Source: Puffinus mauretanicus
Taxonomy: Eukaryota; Chordata; Aves; Procellariiformes; Procellariidae
Direction of reading: 5' to 3'
Length of the DNA stretch: 64,000 nucleotides
NCBI GenBank assembly: GCA_023333565.1
Contig: JAJKFH010002633.1
Coordinates: 1 to 64,000, forward strand
Shown here: positions 47,969-59,515 of the stretch, one piece after another
How positions within the stretch are numbered: the stretch's first letter is position 1
Layout: each line of letters opens with the position of its first letter
The notes under the pieces: generated by a model
The model's database searches: none
The model's input: only the letters and a program-made list of their open reading frames with translations
Told to the model about the DNA's origin: nothing
Position numbers and translations under genes: made by a program

Positions 47969-50064
47969 GAAGCTGGTCAGGAAAGACAGGCAGGGACAAC
48001 AAGGAGGTCATTTGCCTCTATGTTAAGGAGTAGCTCAGATGTCGGAGCGCTCAGATGTCGGAGCTCTGCTATGGGATGGACAACAGCTGGGTACAGCTTG
48101 TGGGGCAGGGTCAGAGGAGAGGTGAGCGAGGGTGACATTGCGGTGGCAGTGCGTTATAGACCTCCAGGTCAGGATGAGGAAGTGGGTGAAGCCTTCCTTA
48201 AGCAACTCAAGGACATCTCTGGATCGCAGACCCTGGTTCTCCTGGGGTACTTTAGCCTTCCTGACATCTGCCAACACGGTGGGGCACAAGCAGTCAAGAA
48301 GGCTTTTGGAGGTTGTCAGGGATAACATCTTAATACAGGTACTGGATGGATCAACAGACGTGATTGCAGACAAATCTGTTGTTAACTAATAAGAAAGTGC
48401 TCTATGGCAATGTGAGAATTCGTGGCTGTAGTGGTCACAATATTCAGGATCTGGAGGGGAATGAGGACAGAGAACAACAGAGTACAGACCTTGTGCTTTA
48501 GGAGAAGAGACCTTGGGTTATTCAGGGAACTGGAAAGTTCGTTTGAAAGAAAAGGAACTCTGGAAAGTTGACAAGGCTGCAAGGAGAGCATCCTCTAAGC
48601 ATCCTCCAAGCAGACTCAGGAAAATAAGTAGATGTATCAGGGGACCAGCTTGGCTAAGCAGAGAACTCATGACAGAGCTTCAAAGCAAACAGGCATTATA
48701 CAGGAGGTGGAAACAGGGACAGGCTACCAGGGAGAAACTTAGAAACTTTCTGGAACATGCAGCAATTGTGTTAGGAAAACTAAAGCTTAGCAGGAATTGA
48801 GACTTGCAAGGGACAACAAGAGCAACGACAAGAGCTCATACAGTTATGTAAGCAACAAAATGCTGAACACGGAAAATTTGGGCCCATTGCTGAATGGGAC
48901 AGGTGATTTAGGTACAGAGGCACAGTAAGGCAGAGATATCCAATGCTTTCTTTGTGTCTGCTGTTACCGACAACATTTCCTGTGCCCCTAAACGAGTGAA
49001 GAGGTTCAAGGGGGAGAAGAGCTACCCACAGAGAATGGAGGCTGGGTCAGGGATTACATGAGAGACCGTGACCCATCCAAGCCCATGGGACCTAACATGC
49101 ATCCAGGGGTGCTGAGAGGGCTGAATGATGTCCTTGTAAGGCCTTGAAAGATCATGGAGATTGGGGAAGATCCATGATGACTGGAGAAGCAAATCTTGCA
49201 CTCATCTTCAAAAAGGCCAAAAGAATGATCTGAGAAACTGATTAGCTTTACTATGATCCATGGGAAAATCATGGAGTGAGACCTCTAGGAGCACATTTCT
49301 GGGGACATAAGGGAGAAGAAGGTGGCTGCGAACAGCATGGATTGAGCAAGGATAAGTCATGTCTGACCCACCTGATTACCTTGTAGGGAAGTTACTGGAT
49401 TAGTGAATGAGGGGAGAGCATTGGATATCATTTATCTCAGCTTTAGTAAGGCTTTTGTCGTAGTCCCTCACAATATGCTTGAATACAACTTTTTTTTATT
49501 ACAGTCTAGATGGGAGGACAATCAGATGGATAACAAACACAGGTTGAATGATTGGTCTCAGAATGTCATGGTTGATGGGTCTTACTCCACCTGGAGCCCA
49601 TTAACAAGCAGAATGTAACTGGGGTTTACCATGGGACTTGCCCTGTTGAACATCTTTATCAATGACTTGGAGGATGAGACAGAGCGCAGTCTTGTCAGAT
49701 TTGCAAATGACACCAAACTGGGAGGAAATGGAACCATTTGACAGCTTGAAGGCAGGACTGCCATCCAGAGGGACCTGGAGAGGTTGGAGGAGCAGGCGTA
49801 GAGGAACCCAATGAAGTTCAACAGGAACAAATGCATGATAAGAGTGCAAGAGACAACAGATATAAATTGAAACAAGAGTGGTGCAGATTGGATATAAGGA
49901 GAAACTTTTTCTCCACGGGGACAGTTTAGAATTGAAGAGGTTACCCAGAGAGATTGTGCAGTCTCCATCCTTGTCTGACTTCAGGGTTGACCCTGCTTTG
50001 AGCAGGAGGTTGGATTAGAGACCTCCTGAGGTCCCTTGCAGCCCTTGAGCCTATGATTCTATGG
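47969..50064 (+). mobile_element. CR1 LINE, 3' part (decayed ORF2 and 3' end)
   Basis: The CR1 interrupted at 47089 continues with GGTCAGGAAAGACAGGCAGG. The endonuclease domain is visible as RYRPPGQDEEVGEAFLKQL (YRPP at 48155-48166) and LVLLGYFSLPDIC, where the family's catalytic GDFN motif is changed (D to Y, N to S). A linker segment RGPAWLSRELM...YRRWKQGQ lies at about 48639-48725. The reverse-transcriptase domain is visible as YLSFSKAFVVVPHNML near 49425-49480 and RFANDTKLGG near 49697-49725, with catalytic aspartates lost. After about 49862 the sequence jumps to the C-terminal segment ([14 protein letters not shown]), so part of ORF2 is deleted. The 3' end reads GAGGTCCCTTGCAGCCCTTG and CTATGATTCTATGG. 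A 16-bp tandem duplication lies at 48033-48064. It is a dead element. Confidence 0.88.
48033..48064. repeat. 16-bp tandem duplication inside CR1
   Basis: GCTCAGATGTCGGAGC occurs twice with no gap. Because 16 is not a multiple of three, it also shifts the CR1 endonuclease frame. Confidence 0.9.
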
Positions 50065-53000
50065 CCCTTATAATGTTGGTGAGCTATTGAGAATATACTG
50101 ACTACCATTAGAAGTGTTCAGAGAATATTTTTGTGTCAAATGTCGACTTTTCAGTAAGAACGAAAACAAAACCAATACGGACAAAATGGTGCTTTGGGAT
50201 GGCAATAGGTACGGTATCTTTTCCCTCGTTTTTCTTCTTTGGATCGAGATTGCTGATCACCTGTGCTGCCCATAAAATGTTGCAGAGACAAGTTTGATGA
50301 TTAGTTCAGTACAGTGCTATGACTGCAGCTGCATCGTGGGAAAGGTAATGCATTCATCACCAGAGGAAATAGAGTATGAGGTGAGTAGACTGAATCCTTC
50401 ATGAAGTTCCATGATACTGTTTTCAAGTGAGAGCACTTTAAGTTTTGGCTGAACATGGAGGAACTTCTCCCCACCCCTACCCCTCCCAAAACCCAACGAA
50501 CACCACTCCTCCCTTTTTGAAGACACAGCTTTTCATGAAAAAAGGAAAAATGAAACTCTGTGAGGAAGACATGTACTCTGTCTGTACTTCTAACTGATCA
50601 AAAACATTTTCCCATTGAAAAGAGTTTAAATGCAGAAAAAACGTTGTCCACCTTCGTTGTTCATTTCTTGCAGAAAAAGGATATTCTGCGGTATTTTCCT
50701 TACGTATAGCTCAAACATATCTGCTTTATCAGCTGAAAAAGTAGGCAGTGGTATGTGCATGTATTCTGGGAGATTTAGCCCTGTGGGTTTAAAAGAGTAG
50801 AGTCTGGTCTTTCCTCATTAAGTTCTAGAAAAGTGCTGGTTTATACATCTCATTAAGGGACTCAGAACTGACCACTACCTGAGAAAATATGGATGACCAA
50901 TCTTATATGTTTTTGTTTGAAATAGATTAAGAGTCTAGTGCTTAGGGTGATTTTTGCAACTTAGAAAACTTAATCCCTTTTACCTAAAAAATCCCTTTTT
51001 CTTCATAGATTCACTGTGTGACCATGCACAAATCCTTTAGTCTGCTTTTCCAACAGATAAAACCAATTTCCTGCCACGCAGGAATCTGTCAGAATGAATA
51101 CATGTAAATGTGTCCAGGTACGACGGCAAGGGTAGGGGGCATGGAGATTAACTGAATACCGCTTTTGCTGAACCTGAACTTGCTTGACCTTTCCCATTTA
51201 GACCACAACGTGTCTTTCTAAGCTGAGCTCTCTGGGTAAAAATATATAATTGTAACCAAAAGAATTCTTCTTATTATTGATTATCTGTATAATGATAATG
51301 TCCATAATATTTGCTCAAATATCGAGCACATGATCATTAAGCTAACAAGGGACACGTCTTCTTATTTAATCTTTATATAGGTGTAAGGGGATTGTTTCCT
51401 GTATGTGTTTATGTGTAAGTCCTCACTGATTCCTCTAGAAATGAAAAACGTAGTAGGAGGCAGGTAATAGTGATTATAAATTGAGTTTATGATTAACAAG
51501 TTTCACTTCTGTTAGCACAGAGGAAGGAATTTAACTTTTTCAATAATAACAACATGTTGCATGGTTTAGTTATTGCTATTGCAGCACTGTTCCGATTTTC
51601 AGTGTACTGTAGGTATGTTATAATGTGTATTGTAGGTTTGATTTCTATTTCAAGGTGTTGTTTGCTCTTTGTAGAAGGAAAAACAAAGTGATGGATGGAA
51701 GATTTCAAGACAAATTTTCCAATCCTTTCACCCATGAAGAAGTAGGATTTGGCTTCCATGTGATGGCTTTGTGAAGGAGTGATGGTGAGACGTGAGCTGC
51801 AGATGGTTTGTAGTTCAAACACAGCTCCACATAGATCCCTTGATAAATTTCTTGCAGCTGAAGATGATAAAGTACAGGGTCACAGAGGAAATATAAATAT
51901 CAAAAAAGTCCAATTAGAGTTTTCCCTGGACTAACAGGGGGAAGAAGGAAGGTTTATCCCAGAAGTTGGAAGCTGAAAGGAATAAAAGATTACTGTGGAT
52001 TATCCAATAAACATTAGTTTCCAATGTAACCTGGTCACATAATACATTTAAGAATTTGTAGGCATTTGTGGGACTTTGTCATTATCTTCCATAGCTGTCA
52101 GCTCTGCAAGTAAGAATTAGATCCAGAGTACTTAATTCATGATTGGATGTACTTAAGAGAGAGACGGCTGTTCAGCCACAGTTCCTGAGGTAATATCATT
52201 CATTTATACAGGAAGGAGGAATCTTTCTCTCTAATGGACAAATTACGAGGCACAATTCACTGTCCTACATTGTAGTAGGTCAGATCAGATGAACTCAACA
52301 GTCCCTTCTGACCTTAAAATAAATGAATATATGAATCTCTGAAATAAGGATGCATCTTGCCCATAGCTCATCACCATGTCACTAGAAATAAGGGGACAGT
52401 CCACACAATGAGAGGATCTGCTGCACTTTCCGTATCTTTTTTTACAGTATATTGTGCTTACATTCCCTCCAGTATTTACACTGCATTCATCACTAGAAGT
52501 ACTTGAGCCCCGTACAGGGATTATCTGATGCTTACTTTTTTCCTCTGAATCATTGGAGACAGTTTGAGACAACTGGGAGCTGCCCTCATGTGTTTTTATT
52601 TTGGTGTGTTAAAATATGGGAATCAACAAATATGTGTAAAGCACTATAGCCAAGACAAATTTTAACAATTCACATCCAGCGCTTTCAGTGTGTTCGCCTT
52701 TTGAATATCTTTTTGTTATACCCAGCCAAGGTGATAACAACAGTAATAAAGTCATTCTAGGATTCAGATACCTTTCTTTGCAAATGCTGGAGTTGCAAGC
52801 TGAACTTTATAGTATGTTCAGAGGTTAAGAAGTGTTGTATATCACAGAAGAACAAGTACAAAAGCAATATTGATTTCATTCATTATTCAATGGACAGAAG
52901 TGCAACAGGCACAGCTTTGGGCTATTACCAAAGTTTCTCTGATTGATTTACATGGACAACAAGGATCAAGATTTTTCAGCAGAGGGACTTAACAACTTTG

Positions 53001-53454
53001 GAGACAGGCAGTGAAAGGGAAAAAATCCTTTGTTTATCTGTTTCCTTACATTTACAAGTATCAAATTACTTGCAATATAGATTTGAGAAAAGGTATTTCT
53101 TTTTCGAAAAAAGTTGCAAGCATGAAGAGTTACTGTGCCTCTGACTTAGAATGTGCATGAGATGTAAGATAGTGAGGTAGTACCTTAGGAAGGTGGAAAG
53201 GACTGACAAGTGAGTTTTGTAATTGCCATCATAATTTGACTATTTCTTCAGCAAACCTGATAGATGTGCAGAAATGGAGCTGGGTAAGAAAATATTCTCC
53301 CATGTTAAAAATAGGTTTCAAATACTGGACTGAAGAGTTTAAATATAAAAAAAAATATTTGTGGACCAACAATCCAAAGAGGAATTATTCAGTTCAGCTG
53401 AGATCTTTATTACATTATTAAAATGTTGAATTTTGATTTTTTCACCTCATTACT
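50065..53454 (+). other. BRINP3: Intron 2 stretch with one ancient CR1 tail
   Basis: AT-rich intronic DNA. Apart from the old CR1 tail at 52270-52338, listed separately, nothing is supported. The 60-110 codon frames are chance. Confidence 0.6.
52270..52338 (+). mobile_element. Ancient CR1/L3-like 3' tail
   Basis: AGATGAACTCAACAGTCCCT, TCTGACCTTAAAAT and AATGAATATATGAATC resemble the 3' end of old reptile/bird CR1 or L3 LINEs (gtcccttctggccttaaaat with ctatgaatctatgaat tails). It is highly diverged and much older than the other CR1 copies here. Confidence 0.6.
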
Positions 53455-53700
53455 CACCCCATTTTCCAGCTGGCTTAGGAATGTGCTGAACAAGAGAGAT
53501 CCATGTGGGACACAATGATAATCTTCTCCCTAGTGCACAACCCATCATTTTTTCCCCTATTTTTGTTTCCTGTCTTTTAGCAAGTTATTAATCCACTAGA
53601 GGATCTTCTCTCTTGTCCCATTGCACCATGGCTTCTTTATGAGATTTTGGCTAGGAAACTTCTCTAATGCCTTTGGAAAGCTGAAAGCTCTAAGATTAAA
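53455..53700 (-). mobile_element. Ancient CR1-type ORF2 fragment, antisense
   Basis: GTGCTGAACAAGAGAGATCC, TTTGTTTCCTGTCTTTTAGC, AAGTTATTAATCCACTAGAG and ATGCCTTTGGAAAGCTGAAA follow, in order, the reverse complement of an old CR1 reverse-transcriptase segment that I know from bird and reptile genomes. It carries many changes and no open frame. Confidence 0.55.
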
Positions 53701-56700
53701 GTGAAGCTGTTTCTGGTTGGATAGGGGAAAGAACACTCTCCCTCTGGTAATCCCCTCCAGAAGAGCTGGGACCATGCACAGCTAGTGTCATTATTACTGC
53801 AAAATCATCAAAGCCTGCCCATTTTTCTTTCCATACTGCAGTGGTACCCTGGGACAAATCCTGCCACAGGCATAGCAAATATTTGTGCCTCATCAGAGAC
53901 ATTCTACCTTGTATCCATATCATACTCCCTGCTGCTGCTGATCAGACCCTGTTCCTATTTTCCCAGCACCTTTCATCCTGGCTCACATCCTAAGCAGTAA
54001 TAAATCTTTATCAGCCGAACCAGCACAATTCAAATTCCTGGGTTTAGATCCTGAACCAAACCGAGGAGTCAGTGGTAGGTAAACACGTGTCTTTGCAACC
54101 CCCTGTGATCACATCCTTCTTAAGTAATTTGTAGCCGTGTAAGATTTAAGTTGTAAATGAAGAGTGAAAATTAAATTTCTAGTTTTACTCAGTAGGCAAG
54201 CCAGATTGCCTGTAGGCTTAGTAGCAGGTGTACAGTAAAACAGGTCTCAGTACCTTTCCAGTCTCATTTATGGTGCAGAGAAATCCACTTGACCCTTGCA
54301 ATACCATGAGACAACGGTGGTACCAACAGTGAATAGTGCAAGAAATCAAAAAACTTGCATAGAAGGTATATCTTTCTTCTCCAGGAAACTTACTGCAAAT
54401 AGTCCTGTATAATATGAAGAAACTACACTGAACAACTACAAGAAGGTATAGTTTAAAACACTGGTACTTTCACGTGCCCTTTGATTCTGGTTAAAAGCTT
54501 TTATATGGGATTTACACAACATTGTGAAAAAATTGTGACAGTTTATACAGACTGTTTATAGAGACTGAATTATTCCCATATTTCTATGCCATAGATTTTG
54601 AAATGCTCTTTTAAAAACGAGTCAACTAAACCTCAATTTTGATGCCAAATTTATCTTTGGGAAATCATGCATTTTCTCCAAAGCAAAGCACTTGCTTGTG
54701 TTGTTATCAAAATGTCAGTTGGTTACTGTTTTGCATGTTGTCATCAGTCAGATTATTATTCATATGGTACACAATGATCTCACTGAATATAAATATATTC
54801 CATCTCCTGGATTTATAAATGAAAGCTGTAGTTTTGCACAAGCTGAGACCTCATGCCCTTTGCTGTCTCCAAGGGGATAATTGTAGCATCAAGTTAGTCA
54901 CGTGTGTAAGATTTCATAGAGTCAGGAGACAAGGCAAGGGAAAGGTAAAGAAAATATGACCCAGCCATTTCTTGGGAAGTTAATACTTCATCTGAAAAAC
55001 AGCAGTGTTCCCCCCAATTGAAGAATGTAATGTCTCCAGCAGGGAGTGGCCTTTTGATATTCCCTATTTTCTCTCTTTGCCAAAACTGATGAACCCATTC
55101 TGTACAATAATATGTCTGCGTATCTCTGAGGCATAGGTTCAAAGGCAAAAATCAAAAGAAAGACAGGAGCAGTACTGGCTGGTTTGCTGAGCACGGAAGA
55201 TGCTGCATGTACTTCCCATGCACATAAAGGTGCAGCTCCATCAGTCAGTCAGCCATTCTGCCCCTCTTGCTTCACGGGGGATATGTTGCTAAAGTCACTG
55301 GGCCACTCCACATGTTTATACAGCGGAAGTGTAAGTCCTTCAAGGAACGAAACAAAGAAGGCAGGATATTTAAAAAGTGCAAGTGATAACACACAACTAA
55401 ATCTGCGGAATATGCTGTCACAGGACAGTAGCAGGAGAAATATTTTATCTAGATTGCAAAAAGGTGTGGATATTTCTATGAATAGCATTGACAGCTGTAG
55501 ATTTTCTAACATAAAATTGACAAGGCTGCTAGTGTTCGTATTTTGATTTTTAAACTGGTAACCCACTGCGCAATGAAGAAATTTGCTTCCATGGTAAAGT
55601 ATTGCACAATTAAGGCTTATCGGTTGAGTGCTGAATGCCTTCAGCTTCCAGGGAAGCTGAATACCTCACAGGCTTGCATCCCCTGCCAAATGCTTTGTGG
55701 ATGTTAATCCACCCATCTGTGAACCATCCACTCTACCACAGCTGGAGGTGAGATAGGGAAAACACTGGAACAATAGCCCGCTAAACCAATGTGTGGCCAG
55801 AGACAAAGAGGATCCGAGGAGGAAAGTGTAAATAAAGTGGGAGGAGAATTATAAATTCATCACAGAGGCAGCCTCAAAATCATATATAACTAAGTTATGA
55901 GCCCATTTCTCCAAAGGAAACTTCTGGACAGGGAGAGATATTTAAGGAATTTCTAACACCTGTAATTTATTTCTATTATTGTTTTTCTCCTAATATTAAT
56001 GTGATAAATTTACTGTCCATTTATTTATTTTATTTAGCTCATTTGGAACTTTTGAAAGTGACAGAATCTACTTGCAAAATCCCTCTGTTTATACAATAAA
56101 ATAAGCTCAGGCACACACGTAGACTTCCTCCTCTGCGTCCTGTTGCTGCGCTTCAGTGGCACTGGTGAGAGAGGCACCGTGGGGCACAAGAGAAGAGAGC
56201 ACAAGGGAAGAGTAGAAAGTTATCCTCAATGCAGAAGAGGCTTTCTGTCCCTGTAAGAATCCCAGCCAGAGATAATTCAGGGCTTTTACTGAAAAACTGG
56301 AATTTGGAGAACAGGCAGCTGAAGAGTCAGAAAACGGCAATTATTTTATTTCTTAGTCAGCTAATGTTGGTTTTAAAATTGCAGTCTGTGTCAGGTGAGG
56401 CTCACCTTACATTTTTAGCTCCGCCTGAAAAAAAGCAAATAAAGTGACTATCAGCCACCAATTTTCAGGACAATATTTCACAGATAAAATATTTTGATTT
56501 TGAATCATCATCAGCTGCCAACCTTTTAAGAGTATTGAATTTCATTCAGGCTGCCTTATGACACAGCTGCAGGTATGTTAAAAGAGCCACTTAACCTTGG
56601 AGAAATTAATATATGAGTAAAGCATATAGCTTCCCCTGTTCGACTGGTAACTTTTTTGTACTTTCTGCAGAAACCAGCTTTTAATTTTTTTTTCCATGTG

Positions 56701-58929
56701 GTAATCTCTCCTTTCACCCTGTCTTTTCCTCTGATGCTTTACAATTTGATATCTGTCCTCCTCTAGCCCACTTTAATATTTTATTTGAGTGATAAGAGGA
56801 AAATATATAGATTTTAAATGAGAAGAAAAGCTGTTTAGAGGCTTTAGACTTCCTTTGGTTTCCAAGCTGTGCTGCATAAAGCAGTGAAACTTACTGAAAA
56901 TATAAAACACCATTTGCCTTGGACATCTCAGCTCCATTTAAAGTAGTTTTGCACCTGGCAATGAGGTCATGATTAAAAGCATACTCCAATTGGCTTTTAC
57001 TGAGTATTGTCACAGCTCAGTAATAATTCTCCCCAGTCAAGCAAAGAAATTCATATGATGTTTCCCCTTTTTTTTTCAGTAGAAATTGAGAAATGGTATA
57101 ATAAGGTACATTTTTTAATCTCTCTAAGACTTGCAGCTCATCACCACCCTAAATAATTTCATTGTTTTTCCATTATTTTTCCCTTCCATTTATTGCACTT
57201 TCTGAGAATTATGCAATAAACATGTCCCTCTAAAGGTTTTTTGAATGTTTATAAGATATCAACTAAAGTTGCTGCTCTGCCCTTTCTATCTGAGAGGTCT
57301 GATCCAGGCCTTTTGGAAGACAGTAGGAGGAAAACAGAAGTTTTACAGGTGGGACACAGTAGAGAAAGATGAAAAGAGGACAGGTCCTTAGCACTCTGAC
57401 AAGAGGCTCTGAGCGTAACCACACCTAAACTGTCTGATTCATTTGGTATACTTAGAAGTATTGTTGGACTAGAGCGAAGATCTCTCATCTTGCAGAACTG
57501 ACCCCACAGTGTGAAAGCAAGAAAAGTGGCGTATCACCTCATTCCACGAAAAATTGGTGTAATAAGTGAAAACAATCATCTCTGTGTTTTCGACAGGCTG
57601 GAGAACCTTTGGGTATTCATCAGTATCCTCCCATAAAAAATGGAAATAAACTGATGAATAAGGACATTTGCAGTAGAGGAATTTGAACAAGCTTTCTATT
57701 TCTTATCTTCATATCAGATGATTCCTGTTCTTTACCCCAAAAATACATATGTAATTTTTTATCTGACCAGCACGTTTTCCCTTGTCTAGCCTCTGGTAAA
57801 CATAATTGCGAGCCTATAAAATCCCTCTCCCTTTATCTTTTATGGTGATGCAGCAGTAGTTCGCAGCAGCTCCACACATTTTCAAGTCAGTAAAAATGGC
57901 ACTTATTCTAATGTAATAATCTTAGAAACTGCATTTATTTAAGCAGTTAATGACTCTTGCTACAGTAAGTTTTCATTAGCTTGTTTTTTATTTTCACTTT
58001 ATTTTCAAGTCCCTTCTATTGTGCAAGGAATAATGAAGCTTGGTGTCATGGCAGAAGTTTTTGCTTCATTTGCAAGCAGCAGCAGTTCTCCGAATCTCCG
58101 ATTCTGTGAATCTTCTGCATCATACTGCCTTTTCCATAATACTGTGGAAACCTCTGAGGTTAGCTAGGCACACCCAACATAAAGAACCTGGTGGGCTCAC
58201 GTAAAGTCACTCGCTTTGCAGTTCTCTGGGAGATGATCGCGGTCTACAACATTCAAGAACTTTGCCCATTGAAGCATGCCCCTTCCCTTCATCCCGAGGG
58301 TATTACACTGCAAATAAAATTTGTTATTTTTGCTCTTTGTTACTCAAATTGCTTTAGCTGGAGTACTTACAGATTTCAAGTGTCTTATGCAAAGGTTGTT
58401 TTTGTGACCCTCCTTTTCAGTCGTCTTCTTACACTTGACAGCGGCAGGCTGTAAATCAATCATATGACAGCTAGCTCCACCACCTGTTACTAACCGTTTC
58501 AGACAACCATAGTGCCATCGGTTTGAAGGCATGTTTGTCACCAATAGGTAAGGCAAGAAAATGAAATGCAGCAGATATATAACTAGATAGATGCATAACC
58601 ACAGTAACAGCTTTTTTTTGTATGAGAAGTACAATTCAGCTGGCTGTGACTTTTCTGCATCTAGATCACCCTCCCATTCCCTGGAAAAGGATTTCAACCA
58701 GCTTTTTTCTACATGAACTGCTCAAAACTCTCAACAATTATATAATGTCACTTTACACTTTTCTAGGCAGGTATAGCTTTAGTTGCTGCTTTTCTATATA
58801 AAACCTCATATACTTCAGGACATTCTGACAGTTCAAAGCAGGGTGTTTCTAATACCTGCTTTAAAGTGTCACTTATTCTATGCCTAGGTGGCTGCTATGC
58901 AACCCATCCCAGCCTGTAATTAGAATAGT
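53701..58929 (+). other. BRINP3: Intron 2 stretch without recognised features
   Basis: AT-rich intronic DNA. No exon, RNA gene or transposon is supported. Short open frames here are chance. Confidence 0.6.
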
Positions 58930-59515
58930 AGTGGCCAGCAGGAGTAGGAGGTGATCGTGGCTCCTGTACTGTGGGTGACTGGGTGAGCCCACCCTGAACT
59001 CTGTGTTCAGTTTTGGGCCCCTCACTCCAAGAAGGACATTGAGGTGCTGGGCGTGTCCAGAGAGGGGCAATGAAGCTGGTGGGGCCTGGAGCACAAGTCT
59101 GATGAGGAGCGGCTGAGGGAACTGGGGGTGTTTAGTCTGGAGAAGAGGAGGCTGAGGGGAGACCTCATCGCTCTACAACTACCTGAAAGGAGGTTGTAGT
59201 GAGGTGGGGGTCGGTCTCTTCTCCCAAGTAACAGCGATAGGACGAGATGAAATGGCCTCAAGTTGCGCCAAGAGAGGTTTAGATTGGACATTAGGAGAAA
59301 TTTCTTTACTGAAAGAGTGGTCAGGCCTTGGAACAGGCTGCCCAGGGCAGTGGTTGCGTCACCATCCCTGGAGGTATTTAAAAGACGTGTAGATGAGGCG
59401 CTTAGGGACATGGTTTAGTGGGCATGGTGGTGTTGGGTTGACGGTTGGACTCGATGATCTTAGAGGTCTTTTCCAACCTTAATGATTCTATGATTCTATG
59501 ATTTTATACCTTTCA
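58930..59515 (+). mobile_element. CR1 LINE 3' end, third subfamily
   Basis: About 585 bp of CR1 in sense orientation, starting in the reverse-transcriptase C-terminal half (GTGGCCAGCAGGAGTAGGAG, then a CTCTGTGTTCAGTTTTGGGC phrase). It runs to GAGGTCTTTTCCAACCTTAA and a well-preserved tail TGATTCTATGATTCTATGAT. The TTTTCCAACCTTAATG box differs from the CAACCCAAACC box of the 33 and 37 kb copies. Frame changes are visible but the tail is clean, suggesting moderate age. Confidence 0.93.

Noticed and set aside
47436..48026. A 196-codon open frame and overlapping frames
   Set aside because: They run across the solo LTR, which carries no genes, and shift frame freely with no protein-like pattern.
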